DNA from: CAJQQY01 sp964564545
Lineage (GTDB): Bacteria; Bacteroidota; Bacteroidia; Chitinophagales; Saprospiraceae
DNA length: 64,000 bases
Reading direction: 5' to 3'
NCBI GenBank assembly: GCA_964564545.1
Contig: CAZMBP010000019.1
Location: forward strand, 1 to 64,000
Shown here: positions 51,774 through 61,148 of the stretch, piece after piece
How positions within the stretch are numbered: position 1 is the first letter of the stretch
How the letters are laid out: each line of letters opens with the position of its first letter
Made by a program: the position numbers and the translations under genes
The notes under the pieces: model-generated
The model's input: only the letters and a program-made list of their open reading frames with translations
Database searches by the model: none
What the model was told of the DNA's origin: nothing

Positions 51774-52547
51774 TTAGACGGCTGAGTTTCGAAGTTGGCT
51801 AATAATTTTTTCAATATTTTTTTCTTCAAAAAAATAGATTAATCGCAAAACGAAATTTAAAATTCGAGACGGAGGATTTTGAATTACTTTATTAAAACCG
51901 GCGACAGTATTGTCTGTTTTTTCAATCAAAAACTTTTTTGCCTTTTCATTATATTCAAGTGCTGCGATTCCATTGGCAAACTTCCAAGCAAACTGTCTTG
52001 ATTTTACAATTCCAAAGTTGATAATTTTTTCATCATTCTTTTTTCCAACCCAATCCAGTAAAAACATAAACCTAGAAACTTTAGAAAGCCGACTTTGCAT
52101 TTCATTGGTGATCTCTTCCAAAATATGATTGACCTTCATAAAATCATTTTCCATTGAATCAATTTTTTCACCTGGGGCGAATTCTGCTGCTGCTATTCCC
52201 AAATCAAAACTAATATGGGCATTCATTCCCATCATCAAATGTTGGACGATGGTAAATGATTTATCTTTTACTTCAAATGCTGACATCCAAGATTTGGAAA
52301 TTGATTTTTGTAATTTATAATCCTCGTAAGCTTCAATGTATCGATTTGCAAAAATAACATCGAATTTTTCCATACGCTCGTTATCTTCAAATCTTTTTTT
52401 TGAGATCGCTTCTTTCACTTGAACCGTAGTTCTGCGATAGACATAGGCAAAAATCCCAAGGTAATTATTAGCAGCAATGGTTTCTTCGATGATCTGATCA
52501 AGCGTAGTGATTACTTCATCAATAGTAGTTGGAAGGATATATCCCAT
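51774..52547 (-). CDS. DUF5995 family protein
   Basis: 257 residues, helical. The block QHLMMGMNAHISFDLGIAA and the preceding WMSAFEV...FTIV match DUF5995 proteins of Actinobacteria and Bacteroidota. Two His (the QH and AH residues) may bind metal. No function known. Monocistronic, convergent with the barrel gene. Confidence 0.65.
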   Translation of the reverse strand: MGYILPTTIDEVITTLDQIIEETIAANNYLGIFAYVYRRTTVQVKEAISKKRFEDNERMEKFDVIFANRYIEAYEDYKLQKSISKSWMSAFEVKDKSFTIVQHLMMGMNAHISFDLGIAAAEFAPGEKIDSMENDFMKVNHILEEITNEMQSRLSKVSRFMFLLDWVGKKNDEKIINFGIVKSRQFAWKFANGIAALEYNEKAKKFLIEKTDNTVAGFNKVIQNPPSRILNFVLRLIYFFEEKNIEKIISQLRNSAV

Positions 52548-52727
52548 TTGATTTTTTTTATAAAAATAGAAATAATATTTGATATGTAAATCGGTTTAAT
52601 AGTTATAACAATATACGCACGTTATTCATTTTTGATAAATGGCGAACAAACAATCAAAAAATTCTTATCAAAAAAACTGCTATATTTACCTGCATTTAAT
52701 TCGATTTTCTTCTCTATCAATTCAAAT

Positions 52728-55700
52728 ATGAAATTACAATACAAATTATTTTTTGCTTGTGTCATTTTTTTCGGAGTAATCAATACACATGCACAAGACA
52801 CAACTGTTACTTTTCAATTTACCATTCCAATTTCTTCAGGAAGTGATGATGTAGAAGAAGAAGAGGATGGGACAATGAATTTCACTTCTACAGATTTGGA
52901 ATTGATTAACGATGATGTTGAACAAGTTGTAGGGTTACGATTTAAAAATATTCAACTTCCGCAAGGAGCAATAATTAATCAAGCGTACATCCAATTTACG
53001 ACTGACGAAATTTCGAATGGTGCTTGCGATTTGCAAATTTATGGTGAGGCTGCAGATAACGCTGCTAGTTTTTCTCTCGACCCTTTTGATCTTTCTAATC
53101 GAACTCCCACAGATGGACTAGTCAATTGGTCACCTCCTAATTGGTCGGTTATTGGTGAAGATGGTTCAGCTCAGCAAACACCCAATATTGATACGATTAT
53201 TCAAGAAATTGTAAATCTACCTGATTGGCAATCTGGAAATTCTATTAATATTATTTTCACAGGAAGTGGTAAACGAGTAGCAGAATCATTTGAAGGCAAT
53301 CAAGATTTAGCCGCCAAATTAGTGATAGAATCTAGTGTTACATTTTCCATGGGCAATATAGAAAATGTTTATATCAATGAATTGATGGCGTTAAATAATG
53401 CTGTGGCAGATGAGTATGGGGAGACTGATGACTGGTTGGAACTTTATAATGATAATGACACCGGTGTGATGCTTGAAGGAATTTATATTTCAGATGATCT
53501 GGCAGATACGACTAAGTGGCAATTTCCTGACCCCATTTTTATTTCTCCAAAAAGTTTTGCTGTAATTTGGTTAGATGATACTCCTGAGCAAGGAGTCAAT
53601 CATGTTCCATTTAAGCTGAGTAGTGGGGGAGAAACTGTTTTTATTTCGCAGAATCAAGGAGGAGAATTAGTAGTGTTGGATGAAGTAACTTTTGGTTCCC
53701 TACCTGAAAATGTAAGTTATGGTCGTGAAACTGATGGTGAAGATAGTTGGGTTTATTTTGGCAATTTTACACCTAACGAATCAAATAATGGGAGTGATTT
53801 ATTTCTAAATGCTTCAATTGATTTTTCTATTGAAGGAGGATTTTATTCTAGTGGAACAGAATTGACTTTGAGCACTAATGAACCAACTGCAGAGATCAGA
53901 TATACGACTGATGGTAGTCTTCCTAATCAAAACTCAACAGTCTACAACAATGCTATTACATTAAATTCTACTACTCTCGTTCGAGCAAGAGTTTTTAAAC
54001 CTGGGTATATTTCAAGTTTGCAAAGAGAAGAGTTTTACCTGATAGAAAACACTCATGAACTGCCAGTTGTTCAAATTACCATTGATCCAAAATACCTTTG
54101 GGATGACCAAGAAGGAATGTACATCACAGGTGATAATGGAATTACAGGAAATTGTTCGGATTGGGTACAACGGAATTGGAATCAAGATTGGGAACGACCC
54201 ATTTCTGTTCGATATTTTGAACCTAATGGGGATGAGGCTTTCCGTTTGGATGCATCAATGAAAATAGCTGGAGGTTGTTCGAGAGCATTTGCAATGAAAC
54301 CCTTCAATCTTTTTTTTAGAGATAATAAAGTTGATTATCCCATTTTTGAGCAATTAGATTTTCAAGAGTTCAAGCGATTGAAATTGCGAATGAGTGGCAA
54401 CGATTATCCCTTGACGATGGTTCGAGATGCATCGATTCATGCCATGTTATATGATCAAGTTGATATAGATTTGATGGCCTACAATCCTGTTGTGGTTTAT
54501 TTAAATAATGAATATTGGGGGTTTTATGGAATGCGAGAAATGTTTAATAAACACTATGTTGAGTCACATCACGGCGTTGATAAGGACAGTCTTGACTTAA
54601 TCAAAAATCCCTATAAATATTCTGAAATAAAAGAAGGTGATAAAGTAGCTTGGGATGAGTTGACGGATTTTATTGCCACTAATTCTTTAGTGAATAATTC
54701 GAATTTTGATTTTGTGGATTCAAGAATGGATATCAATGAATATATGAATTATAATATTGCAGAGATGTATTCAGCCAATTATGATTGGCCAGCGAATAAT
54801 GTAGCTGTGTGGCGAGATCGCAATGGAGGTAAATTTCGTTGGATGTTTTATGACCTCGATATTAGTTCTGGATTTGCTCAATGGTCACCCTCTGATGCTG
54901 AGTTTAATGCTATCGATCATGCGACCACCATCTTCGGAGATGACTGGCCTAATAACCCAGAGAGTACATTGTTTTTAAGGAAAATAATTCAAAACCAAAA
55001 CTTTCAAAATGAGTTCGTTCAACGGACTTGCACCTTTGGGCAAACTATTTTTGCTCCTGATCGAGCTGAACATTTTATTGATAGTTTGACTGCAAAAATT
55101 AACTCTGAGATACCTGGATTGATTAATAAATTTAACAATACTCCCGCAGATTGGTATATGTGGAATGCTGATCCAGTTGGTGGAAATACTGGATTTTGGA
55201 ATTTTAATTTAAATCAATTCAAGAACTTTTGGGAAGAACGATTGGATAATGTGTTATCGAATTATGAAAACTTCTTTAACTATAATGGACATTTTAATTT
55301 GAATATTAACTTTGATGAAACCACCAATGGGACTGTTGTCTTTCATACGAATGAAATGAAAATTCCTTTCCAATATGATGGCAAATATTTTGATAATGTT
55401 CCGATTCGAATTAAAGCAATTTCTAAGGATGGATATTATTTTTGGAAATGGTTGGAGACTGGAGATACGACAGAGGTAATTAATTTTTCTTCTTCAACAA
55501 ATGCTGTTTTGACTCCTCTTTTTTTACAGGATGGAACAGTTTCAACGCTTGACTTGGAAGAAGAATTCGTTTTCGAAGTTTCGCCAAATCCTGCAAGTAC
55601 AGTCGTTAATTTAAAATATAGTAATTCTAAATCTACAAATTTTAAAATACGTGTGTATAATGTTATGGGAAAAGTTGTTTTCGAAAAAAATATAACTTCT

Positions 55701-55814
55701 GGAGAATTAAGTCAACAAATATCTATTGATGTGGAAGAGTGGGCGAGGGGAGTTTATTTTTTAAAAGCGGAAATTAGAGGAAGAGAAATTGTGGAAAAAA
55801 TGGTGGTTGATTAG
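52728..55814 (+). CDS. Secreted CotH-kinase-like protein with lamin-tail domain and T9SS sorting domain
   Basis: 1028 residues from the ATG at 52728; the frame extends upstream from a TTG at 52632 but the signal peptide starts at MKLQYKLFFACVIFFG. Domains in order: an N-terminal DNRLRE-like beta module (~25-210); lamin-tail domain (INELMALNNAVADEYGETDDWLELYN, ~225-340); a Fn3-associated repeat (STNEPTAEIRYTTDGSLPN); CotH domain (~450-750, with KLRMSGNDYPLTMVRDASIHAML, YWGFYGMREMFNKHYVE and RWMFYDLDISSG); C-terminal T9SS domain (FEVSPNPASTVVNLKYSNS). CotH is an atypical kinase of spore-coat proteins; in Bacteroidota the substrate is unknown. Confidence 0.88.
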   Translation: MKLQYKLFFACVIFFGVINTHAQDTTVTFQFTIPISSGSDDVEEEEDGTMNFTSTDLELINDDVEQVVGLRFKNIQLPQGAIINQAYIQFTTDEISNGACDLQIYGEAADNAASFSLDPFDLSNRTPTDGLVNWSPPNWSVIGEDGSAQQTPNIDTIIQEIVNLPDWQSGNSINIIFTGSGKRVAESFEGNQDLAAKLVIESSVTFSMGNIENVYINELMALNNAVADEYGETDDWLELYNDNDTGVMLEGIYISDDLADTTKWQFPDPIFISPKSFAVIWLDDTPEQGVNHVPFKLSSGGETVFISQNQGGELVVLDEVTFGSLPENVSYGRETDGEDSWVYFGNFTPNESNNGSDLFLNASIDFSIEGGFYSSGTELTLSTNEPTAEIRYTTDGSLPNQNSTVYNNAITLNSTTLVRARVFKPGYISSLQREEFYLIENTHELPVVQITIDPKYLWDDQEGMYITGDNGITGNCSDWVQRNWNQDWERPISVRYFEPNGDEAFRLDASMKIAGGCSRAFAMKPFNLFFRDNKVDYPIFEQLDFQEFKRLKLRMSGNDYPLTMVRDASIHAMLYDQVDIDLMAYNPVVVYLNNEYWGFYGMREMFNKHYVESHHGVDKDSLDLIKNPYKYSEIKEGDKVAWDELTDFIATNSLVNNSNFDFVDSRMDINEYMNYNIAEMYSANYDWPANNVAVWRDRNGGKFRWMFYDLDISSGFAQWSPSDAEFNAIDHATTIFGDDWPNNPESTLFLRKIIQNQNFQNEFVQRTCTFGQTIFAPDRAEHFIDSLTAKINSEIPGLINKFNNTPADWYMWNADPVGGNTGFWNFNLNQFKNFWEERLDNVLSNYENFFNYNGHFNLNINFDETTNGTVVFHTNEMKIPFQYDGKYFDNVPIRIKAISKDGYYFWKWLETGDTTEVINFSSSTNAVLTPLFLQDGTVSTLDLEEEFVFEVSPNPASTVVNLKYSNSKSTNFKIRVYNVMGKVVFEKNITSGELSQQISIDVEEWARGVYFLKAEIRGREIVEKMVVD

Positions 55815-55821
55815 AATGTGG

Positions 55822-55858
55822 GTGTGGGAATATCGATTTCGATATTCCCACACTTTTT
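55822..55858. terminator. Bidirectional terminator between CotH and PhnA genes
   Basis: GTGTGGGAATATCG and CGATATTCCCACAC form a 14-bp perfect stem with an ATTT loop, followed by TTTTTAT. Core palindrome is shared with 17829-17960 and 25443-25456. Confidence 0.88.
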
Positions 55859-56426
55859 ATTTCGCTTTCTTCACATACTGCGTCAAAATAACAATATGCT
55901 GTCCATCTACTTTTCCCTCAATATGATTAGGATTATTTTGATCTAAAGATATTCGTCGTACAGCAACACCTCTTTTAGCAATCATGCTTGTACCTTTCAC
56001 GGCAAGATCCTTAATTAAAACGACAGTATCACCTGCTTCTAATTTAACACCGTTGCTATCTAAATGCACAATCGCATCTTCATCAGGCTCTAAAGCTTTT
56101 GCCCATTCAGCAGTTTCTTCTTCCATGTACATCATGTCCATCATATCTTGTGGCCAACCTTCACCTTTTATTTGATTTAACATTCTCCAAGCAATGGCTT
56201 GCACCGCAGGAACTTCGCTCCACATACTATCATTGAGACATCGCCAATGATTAACATTAATTTTGTCTGCATCTTCGATTTGTTCTAAACAATTATTACA
56301 AACCATTGCAGCTCCCTCTGGACCTTCTTTTATTGGTGGAACTTGATATACTTTTAAATCATCTACTGACCCACATAATTCACATTTGGAATCACTTCTC
56401 TTTTTTAAATCTCTTTCTAAACTCAT
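55857..56426 (-). CDS. phnA: PhnA-type zinc-ribbon protein (YjdM)
   Basis: 189 residues. The N-terminal zinc ribbon is CELCGS...CNNC; the C-terminal half is the PhnA domain (DSNGVKLEAGDTVVLIKDLAVKGTSMIAKRGVAVRRISL). Named from E. coli phosphonate operon neighbours, but the protein is not a phosphonate enzyme; its function is unknown and likely cytosolic. The middle portion between zinc ribbon and PhnA domain is longer than in E. coli. Confidence 0.9.
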   Translation of the reverse strand: MSLERDLKKRSDSKCELCGSVDDLKVYQVPPIKEGPEGAAMVCNNCLEQIEDADKINVNHWRCLNDSMWSEVPAVQAIAWRMLNQIKGEGWPQDMMDMMYMEEETAEWAKALEPDEDAIVHLDSNGVKLEAGDTVVLIKDLAVKGTSMIAKRGVAVRRISLDQNNPNHIEGKVDGQHIVILTQYVKKAK

Positions 56427-56513
56427 GGTATTTTTTCAGTTTTAAAATTTGAGGGCGCAAGATAGGAATTTCAAATTGCTTATTGAGGTTAAATTCTGGT
56501 ACAACTTATTATA

Positions 56514-56972
56514 TTATTTTTCTTCCTCTAGAATGTAAAAAAAAGAAAGTCCCAGCAAGGTTTGAATATAAAGAATCTGTTCATCACTAGCAGAAGAGGG
56601 GAGATTAAAACCAGAAAGTTCAATGGTCATTTCATAATAATTTCTTCGAACCAATTCTAAATCAAATTCATTTTTATAGAAATCAACCAACTTGCTAAAA
56701 TTCTCAGAAGTGAAAAAATCTTCTGCCCATTCATCGTGGGAGAAAAAAGTTGGCAACATCTCACCCATACATTTCATCCGTTCCAATTCTAATTTTCTTT
56801 TATGATCTATTACTTCCGCTTTTTTATTTGATGAAAAAATAGGACTGCCTACAGATAACCCACAATAGTCTGGGATATGGTGATTAATAAGATCTCCGTA
56901 ATCTAATTTTTCTCCAAAGTGAAGTAGCTCATCTCCAGAGTAAATTTCTTTCTCAATGACTTGGTAATTCAT
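56514..56972 (-). CDS. Unknown protein, second of an overlapping gene pair
   Basis: 152 residues, no recognised domain; acidic and helical with DFYKNEFDLELVRRNYYEMTIELSG. Its start overlaps the stop of the next gene upstream by 4 bp (ATGA), a tight translational coupling. The pair could be toxin/immunity or antitoxin-like, but the sequences show no motif that supports this. Confidence 0.55.
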   Translation of the reverse strand: MNYQVIEKEIYSGDELLHFGEKLDYGDLINHHIPDYCGLSVGSPIFSSNKKAEVIDHKRKLELERMKCMGEMLPTFFSHDEWAEDFFTSENFSKLVDFYKNEFDLELVRRNYYEMTIELSGFNLPSSASDEQILYIQTLLGLSFFYILEEEK

Positions 56973-57829
56973 TCTTCATTCTTTGATTTTGAATTCATGG
57001 TATTAATTTTATCCAACAAACTATACCAATATCGAGTATTAATACAACCTACAATGGAAGATCTAAAACTATCTTTCATATACTTAAAATATGGACTTTC
57101 ATATTCTTTACCATTAACTGTAAAGGTTTTGTTACAAATACCACAAATATCAAAAATTGCTATTTGAGTTTTGTTAGGTCTGTTCAAAGTGATATAAGAA
57201 CTATGGCCACCAAGAGCAAAAAGAATAGTTATATTTTTATCTCTATCTGAATTTAATGATTCGTAAATAGATTGTACTTGTGCATGATTAAATCTATTTT
57301 CTTCAAAATCATAAGTCCAATATAATTCCTCTTCAATAAATTTTGGAGGGACTCCTTGTTCAACACATTTATTTAAAAAATCCTGTTCTATGCACATTGA
57401 AAGACTTTGTAATTCATTGTCATTTCCCACAAAGCTATGGTTGATATATTTTCCACTTCCGATTTCTGATAAGATTCGAATGATCAGATTAGGTAATTTT
57501 ATACTATATCGTTTTTGATAGTTTTCTAAATATTCTAAGCTTAATTTTTTTAAATCATTTTGGTTACTGGTTCCATTTAAAAAATAATAAACTTCGCTGT
57601 ATTTTAAGTCATTTTCAGGTTGATATAATGATTTCATTTTTTGAAATAGATCCTTACGTTCTTGAACCATTTCTTTGATTTGTTGAATGAACATATCATC
57701 CAATTCTGCTTCGGTGGTTAAATCATCGTTATAGGTGATTTTTTTATTTTTTTTAAAAAAGGAAAGTATTTTAGAAAATTTCAATGGAATATTTTTTCTA
57801 AAAATAACAAAACATTTACATTTTTTCAA
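56969..57829 (-). CDS. Unknown protein, first of an overlapping gene pair
   Basis: Up to 286 residues from a TTG at 57829; a shorter start at the ATG at 57694 (241 residues) is equally possible because only ~20 bp lie between the TTG and an upstream terminator, leaving no room for a promoter. Cysteine and aromatic-rich C-terminal half with FDICGICNKTF and a late YKYMKDSF segment. Residues ~150-200 (LPNLIIRILSEIGSGKY) faintly recall SMI1/KNR4 (SUKH) immunity proteins, not enough to assign. Confidence 0.45.
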   Translation of the reverse strand: MKKCKCFVIFRKNIPLKFSKILSFFKKNKKITYNDDLTTEAELDDMFIQQIKEMVQERKDLFQKMKSLYQPENDLKYSEVYYFLNGTSNQNDLKKLSLEYLENYQKRYSIKLPNLIIRILSEIGSGKYINHSFVGNDNELQSLSMCIEQDFLNKCVEQGVPPKFIEEELYWTYDFEENRFNHAQVQSIYESLNSDRDKNITILFALGGHSSYITLNRPNKTQIAIFDICGICNKTFTVNGKEYESPYFKYMKDSFRSSIVGCINTRYWYSLLDKINTMNSKSKNEE

Positions 57830-57854
57830 ACGGATTGTTTTTTAGAAAATAATG

Positions 57855-57896
57855 AAAAGAGGAGACATCTCATTATATGAAATGTCTCCTCTTTTT
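57855..57896. terminator. Terminator of SDR gene
   Basis: AAAAGAGGAGACAT and ATGTCTCCTCTTTT form a 14-bp stem; T tracts on both sides allow bidirectional use. Confidence 0.85.
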
Positions 57897-57911
57897 GAAT
57901 ATATTTTTGAT

Positions 57912-58835
57912 TTACTTTATAAATCCATGAATTGCCTCATCCACATTATTTTGATATTTCACATTATCAAAATCAGGAAGGAAAGTATTTTGGTTGCCAA
58001 TCATACCAGTTGGTCTGTTTTTTTTGCTGGCATAAAAACCTCCATTGGTTAAAGAGGTATCATTAATCCCATCAACAAACCGTTTAGCACCAGTTTCCAA
58101 TCCATGTACCATTCCAGTTAAAGGCATGACAATTGGCATCATAATATATTTAAACATTATTTTTTGGATTCCCGACATATCATCCATAACGGCGGTACCG
58201 CTTGTCGCTCCCGGACTCATGGTAATAAATCGGACACCTGAATTTTTTCTTGCTTGTGCAGACATCCATAATGCTGCCATATACTTTACCAAACCATAGG
58301 ATTCCATGGGATCTTTCTTCCCATTAAAATAAGAACCGTTTATTACCGACGAAAATTCTTGAACTGAATAGGTCTTCAATTTAGGAGTCTTCATTCCCAT
58401 ACTCTTGATACCTCTTGCTGCTTCTGAACCTGCATAGAGTGCTACCTTTTTTAGCTTGTCAGTTTTCAGCATTTCATCAACTAATACCACATGACCTAAA
58501 AGATTAGTGGCGAACATTTGAGTAGCACCATCTTCAGTTATTTCAAAAGGTGTTTTGCCTCCCATGCCTCCTGCATTCATCACTAAGGCATCAACAGGTT
58601 CGGATAAATTTGCGACAGCTTTTTTGACAGATTCAGGTTTGGATACATCCATGATGACAATCTCAAAAATGGAACGTCCTGTTGTTTCTTCCAAATCTGC
58701 TTTGGCAGCTTTTGCTTTTGTTTCATTTCGACAAGCCAGATAAACTTTTTCTGTTTCTTTTATCAATGCCAATTGTCGGGCGGTATCTTTTCCTAGTCCA
58801 CCATTTGCTCCTGTAACTAAAATTGTTTTATTCAT
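57912..58835 (-). CDS. Short-chain dehydrogenase/reductase (SDR)
   Basis: 307 residues. Rossmann motif TGANGGLGKDT (residues ~8-18), then VDALVMNAGGMGG, and the active-site segment at ESYGLVKYMAALW (Tyr and Lys five apart). NAD(P)-dependent oxidoreductase of unknown substrate. Same strand and close to a second SDR, divergent from a TetR gene; part of the TetR-controlled group by position. Confidence 0.85.
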   Translation of the reverse strand: MNKTILVTGANGGLGKDTARQLALIKETEKVYLACRNETKAKAAKADLEETTGRSIFEIVIMDVSKPESVKKAVANLSEPVDALVMNAGGMGGKTPFEITEDGATQMFATNLLGHVVLVDEMLKTDKLKKVALYAGSEAARGIKSMGMKTPKLKTYSVQEFSSVINGSYFNGKKDPMESYGLVKYMAALWMSAQARKNSGVRFITMSPGATSGTAVMDDMSGIQKIMFKYIMMPIVMPLTGMVHGLETGAKRFVDGINDTSLTNGGFYASKKNRPTGMIGNQNTFLPDFDNVKYQNNVDEAIHGFIK

Positions 58836-58995
58836 GATATTGAATTTTTAATATTGGTTTGATGAAAAATTATTGCTGCTTGATTTCTGAATGGAAAACA
58901 AACCCAAGTTGCCGTAAACTGAGAGAAGCAGAAAATGAAATTTGATTTTAACCGCCTCAACATTTACTGCAACTTGAATTAAATATTAAAATAAT

Positions 58996-59736
58996 TTAGG
59001 ATACAATGCCTCCAAACTGAGTCTCAACTGATTTAGGCGAAGCCATATAACCAGCACCAACTTGTTCGGACATTACATCAGGAAAAATATCTTCCACTCC
59101 TTCTTCGATTGCTTGAATAACATTTTTAGCTACATTTTCTGGAGAGTCTTTATCCATTTCAAAACCTTTCGCCATTTCTGTGTCAATAGGACCTGGATAT
59201 ACTCCACAAACCAGAACATTGGTATCTCTCAATTCTCCGCGTAGTCCCTGTACAATACTATGTACTGCAGCTTTCGATGCGGAATAGGTTGACGCAACCG
59301 GCATATTAGCCAATCCTGCAACAGATGAAATAGATACAATAGCAGCAGACTCGCTCCCTTTCAGTTTATTAAAAAAAGCATTGGTTAGTTTTGCCAAGCC
59401 CCAAACATTAACTTCAAAGTTAGTCTGCATACTTTCTAGCATGTTTCCAAATGTGAAATTTCCAGGAACCAATACTCCAGCATTGTTTACCAAAATGTCA
59501 ATGTCCCCTGCAGTTTTTGCAGCATTAGCAATAGATTCATCTTTGGTTACATCCAATTCAACTGGAATCAAACGGTCTTCGTATTTTGCCTTTAATTCAT
59601 TTAATGATGCAACATTTCTTGCACCAGCGTAAACTTTTTTTGCGCCATTGTCTAATAGAGCTTCGGTAATTGCTTTTCCAATTCCTCTGTTTGCTCCGCT
59701 AACTAAAGCGGTTTTTCCTTTAATAGATACTTTCAT
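58996..59736 (-). CDS. Short-chain dehydrogenase/reductase (SDR)
   Basis: 246 residues from the ATG at 59736 (a TTG three codons earlier is in frame but less likely). Rossmann motif SGANRGIGKAI, ILVNNAGVL, and catalytic Ser-Tyr-Lys in SISSVAGLANMPVASTYSASKAA. A classical SDR, NAD(P)-dependent. Divergent from tetR with ~180 bp between, including two operator-like repeats; probably repressed by it. Confidence 0.9.
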   Translation of the reverse strand: MKVSIKGKTALVSGANRGIGKAITEALLDNGAKKVYAGARNVASLNELKAKYEDRLIPVELDVTKDESIANAAKTAGDIDILVNNAGVLVPGNFTFGNMLESMQTNFEVNVWGLAKLTNAFFNKLKGSESAAIVSISSVAGLANMPVASTYSASKAAVHSIVQGLRGELRDTNVLVCGVYPGPIDTEMAKGFEMDKDSPENVAKNVIQAIEEGVEDIFPDVMSEQVGAGYMASPKSVETQFGGIVS

Positions 59737-59831
59737 TTGTTTCAAATTTTTAATTAATGATGATTTAAGTAGAGTGCAGTTATTTTATCTTAACTCTTCT
59801 CTTTCGATTCAGTCTACATGAATTCTATTTG

Positions 59832-59880
59832 TACTGAACGGTACAAATGTATAAATTGTTTTTGACCAGACGGTACAAAT
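59832..59880. promoter_or_regulatory. Two TetR-type operator sites
   Basis: TACTGAACGGTACAAAT (59832-59848) and GACCAGACGGTACAAAT (59864-59880) share a 12-bp ACGGTACAAAT core in direct orientation, centres 32 bp (three helical turns) apart. They lie in the divergent promoter gap, so they are likely binding sites of the TetR protein. Confidence 0.65.
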
Positions 59881-59894
59881 AAGTATTTTTTTTT

Positions 59895-59902
59895 TACTTT
59901 TG
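59895..59902 (+). promoter_or_regulatory. Candidate -7 box of the tetR gene
   Basis: TACTTTTG matches TAnnTTTG, 12 bp before the ATG at 59915 and 14 bp after the second operator, so bound repressor could block it. No good -33 element. Confidence 0.4.
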
Positions 59903-59914
59903 TAAAAAAAACTT

Positions 59915-60481
59915 ATGCCAAGAGTAAAATTATTTAATAAGGAAGAAGCTTTAAAGCAAGCAATGGAGCTGTTCTGGGAGAAGGGATATGCCTCAACCTC
60001 CTTGAGTGATTTGACCACTCACCTTGGGATAGGTAAGGGGAGTTTTTATGCTACCTTTAAAAGTAAACAAGCGCTCTTTGAAGCAGCTTTTGATTTTTAT
60101 AGAAATTCGCAGGTGGAATTTTTAGAACAACTTCTTAACTCGGAACGAGATGTAAAAGTGGGGTTGCGTAAGTTATTGGAATTTAATTTAGAAGAACTCC
60201 TAAGCGACGATAAACATAAAGGTTGTTTTATCGCAAATACCTGTTCTGAATTTTCCGGCAGGAATGAGATTTTAAAAGAAAAATTGGAGGATCATTATAG
60301 TATCATGCAGACAGCATTAGTCAACTATTTGAGAGGAGGGAAAGTTAGTCCTAAAAAATCTGAATCTGTTGCAGCTACAATTATTACCTTTTTAATGGGG
60401 ATGAACCAGCAAGCAAAATTTAAAAGAGATAAAAAAAGTTACTTGAGTTCTATAAACCATTTGGTTGGACTTGTGGACTAA
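59915..60481 (+). CDS. TetR/AcrR-family transcriptional regulator
   Basis: 188 residues. N-terminal TetR HTH: ALKQAMELFWEKGYASTSLSDLTTHLGIGKGSFYATFKSKQALFEAAFDFY (residues ~10-60). The ligand-binding helical domain includes HKGCFIANTCSEFSG, the signature of the group with a CxxN/T-x-x-E turn (KGCFIANTCSEF) often next to SDR genes. Divergent from two SDR genes. Expected to repress them until an effector, possibly an aldehyde or quinone substrate, is bound. Confidence 0.92.
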   Translation: MPRVKLFNKEEALKQAMELFWEKGYASTSLSDLTTHLGIGKGSFYATFKSKQALFEAAFDFYRNSQVEFLEQLLNSERDVKVGLRKLLEFNLEELLSDDKHKGCFIANTCSEFSGRNEILKEKLEDHYSIMQTALVNYLRGGKVSPKKSESVAATIITFLMGMNQQAKFKRDKKSYLSSINHLVGLVD

Positions 60482-60578
60482 ATCATTAGGAAATTTTTCC
60501 AATAATATCTATTAATATTTGTTTTTAGAAAATTTATATTTTCCGTCAAATTCTATTTTTACATGATATCAAAACCTA

Positions 60579-61034
60579 TTAATTTTTCATAGTTTCTTCA
60601 ATATCAGCCCAAGTTTTCCAGATGGCATCTAATCGTTTTTTAAATAAAACTTTATCTTTTCCTGCCTCAATCTTATCAAAAAGGTCATGCAGTTCTCCTC
60701 GTAAATTTGGATAATTATCTGTAACAGGAATCATTTCTAACCAAGCATTTATATGGCTTTTAAATGCTTGATCAAAAGCTTTCGGACAATCATCAAAACT
60801 GATTTTATTTAGTTCATTGACATAGTTTGAGATGGTTTCACTTAGAGAAATTTTTTCACAACTATGATTTCGAATTTTACCCAACTTTGCATCGATAGCA
60901 ATTACATTATCCATGCATACTTTTTCTTTAGAGGGACTCTGATTTGTGGCTTTTTTGGAGTTAACACAACTAGTACATCCTATTAATACTAAAAGGATGA
61001 GGAGGGAGAATGATATTTTTAGATTCTTTAACAT
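60579..61034 (-). CDS. Lipoprotein of unknown function
   Basis: 151 residues; signal MLKNLKISFSLLILLVLIGC with lipobox C20, followed by a second Cys (CTSC). Helical, with SHINAWLEMIPVTDNYPNLRGELHDLFDKIEAGKDKVLFKKRLDAIWKTWADIEETMKN at the end. No family known to me. Confidence 0.6.
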   Translation of the reverse strand: MLKNLKISFSLLILLVLIGCTSCVNSKKATNQSPSKEKVCMDNVIAIDAKLGKIRNHSCEKISLSETISNYVNELNKISFDDCPKAFDQAFKSHINAWLEMIPVTDNYPNLRGELHDLFDKIEAGKDKVLFKKRLDAIWKTWADIEETMKN

Positions 61035-61086
61035 GGTTGGATTAAAGTTAAAAAATATTATTAACTCTCGCTGAACTCATTCTAAA

Positions 61087-61116
61087 AAAGGCACCTCATT
61101 TTCATGAAGTGCCTTT
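61087..61116 (-). terminator. Hairpin below the decayed gene
   Basis: AAAGGCAC and GTGCCTTT stem with inner TCAT/ATGA pairing; on the minus strand followed by T residues. It would end transcripts of the minus-strand frame at 61149-61437. Confidence 0.6.
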
Positions 61117-61148
61117 AAATCAGTTGTTATACAAAAACATGTTAGTTA

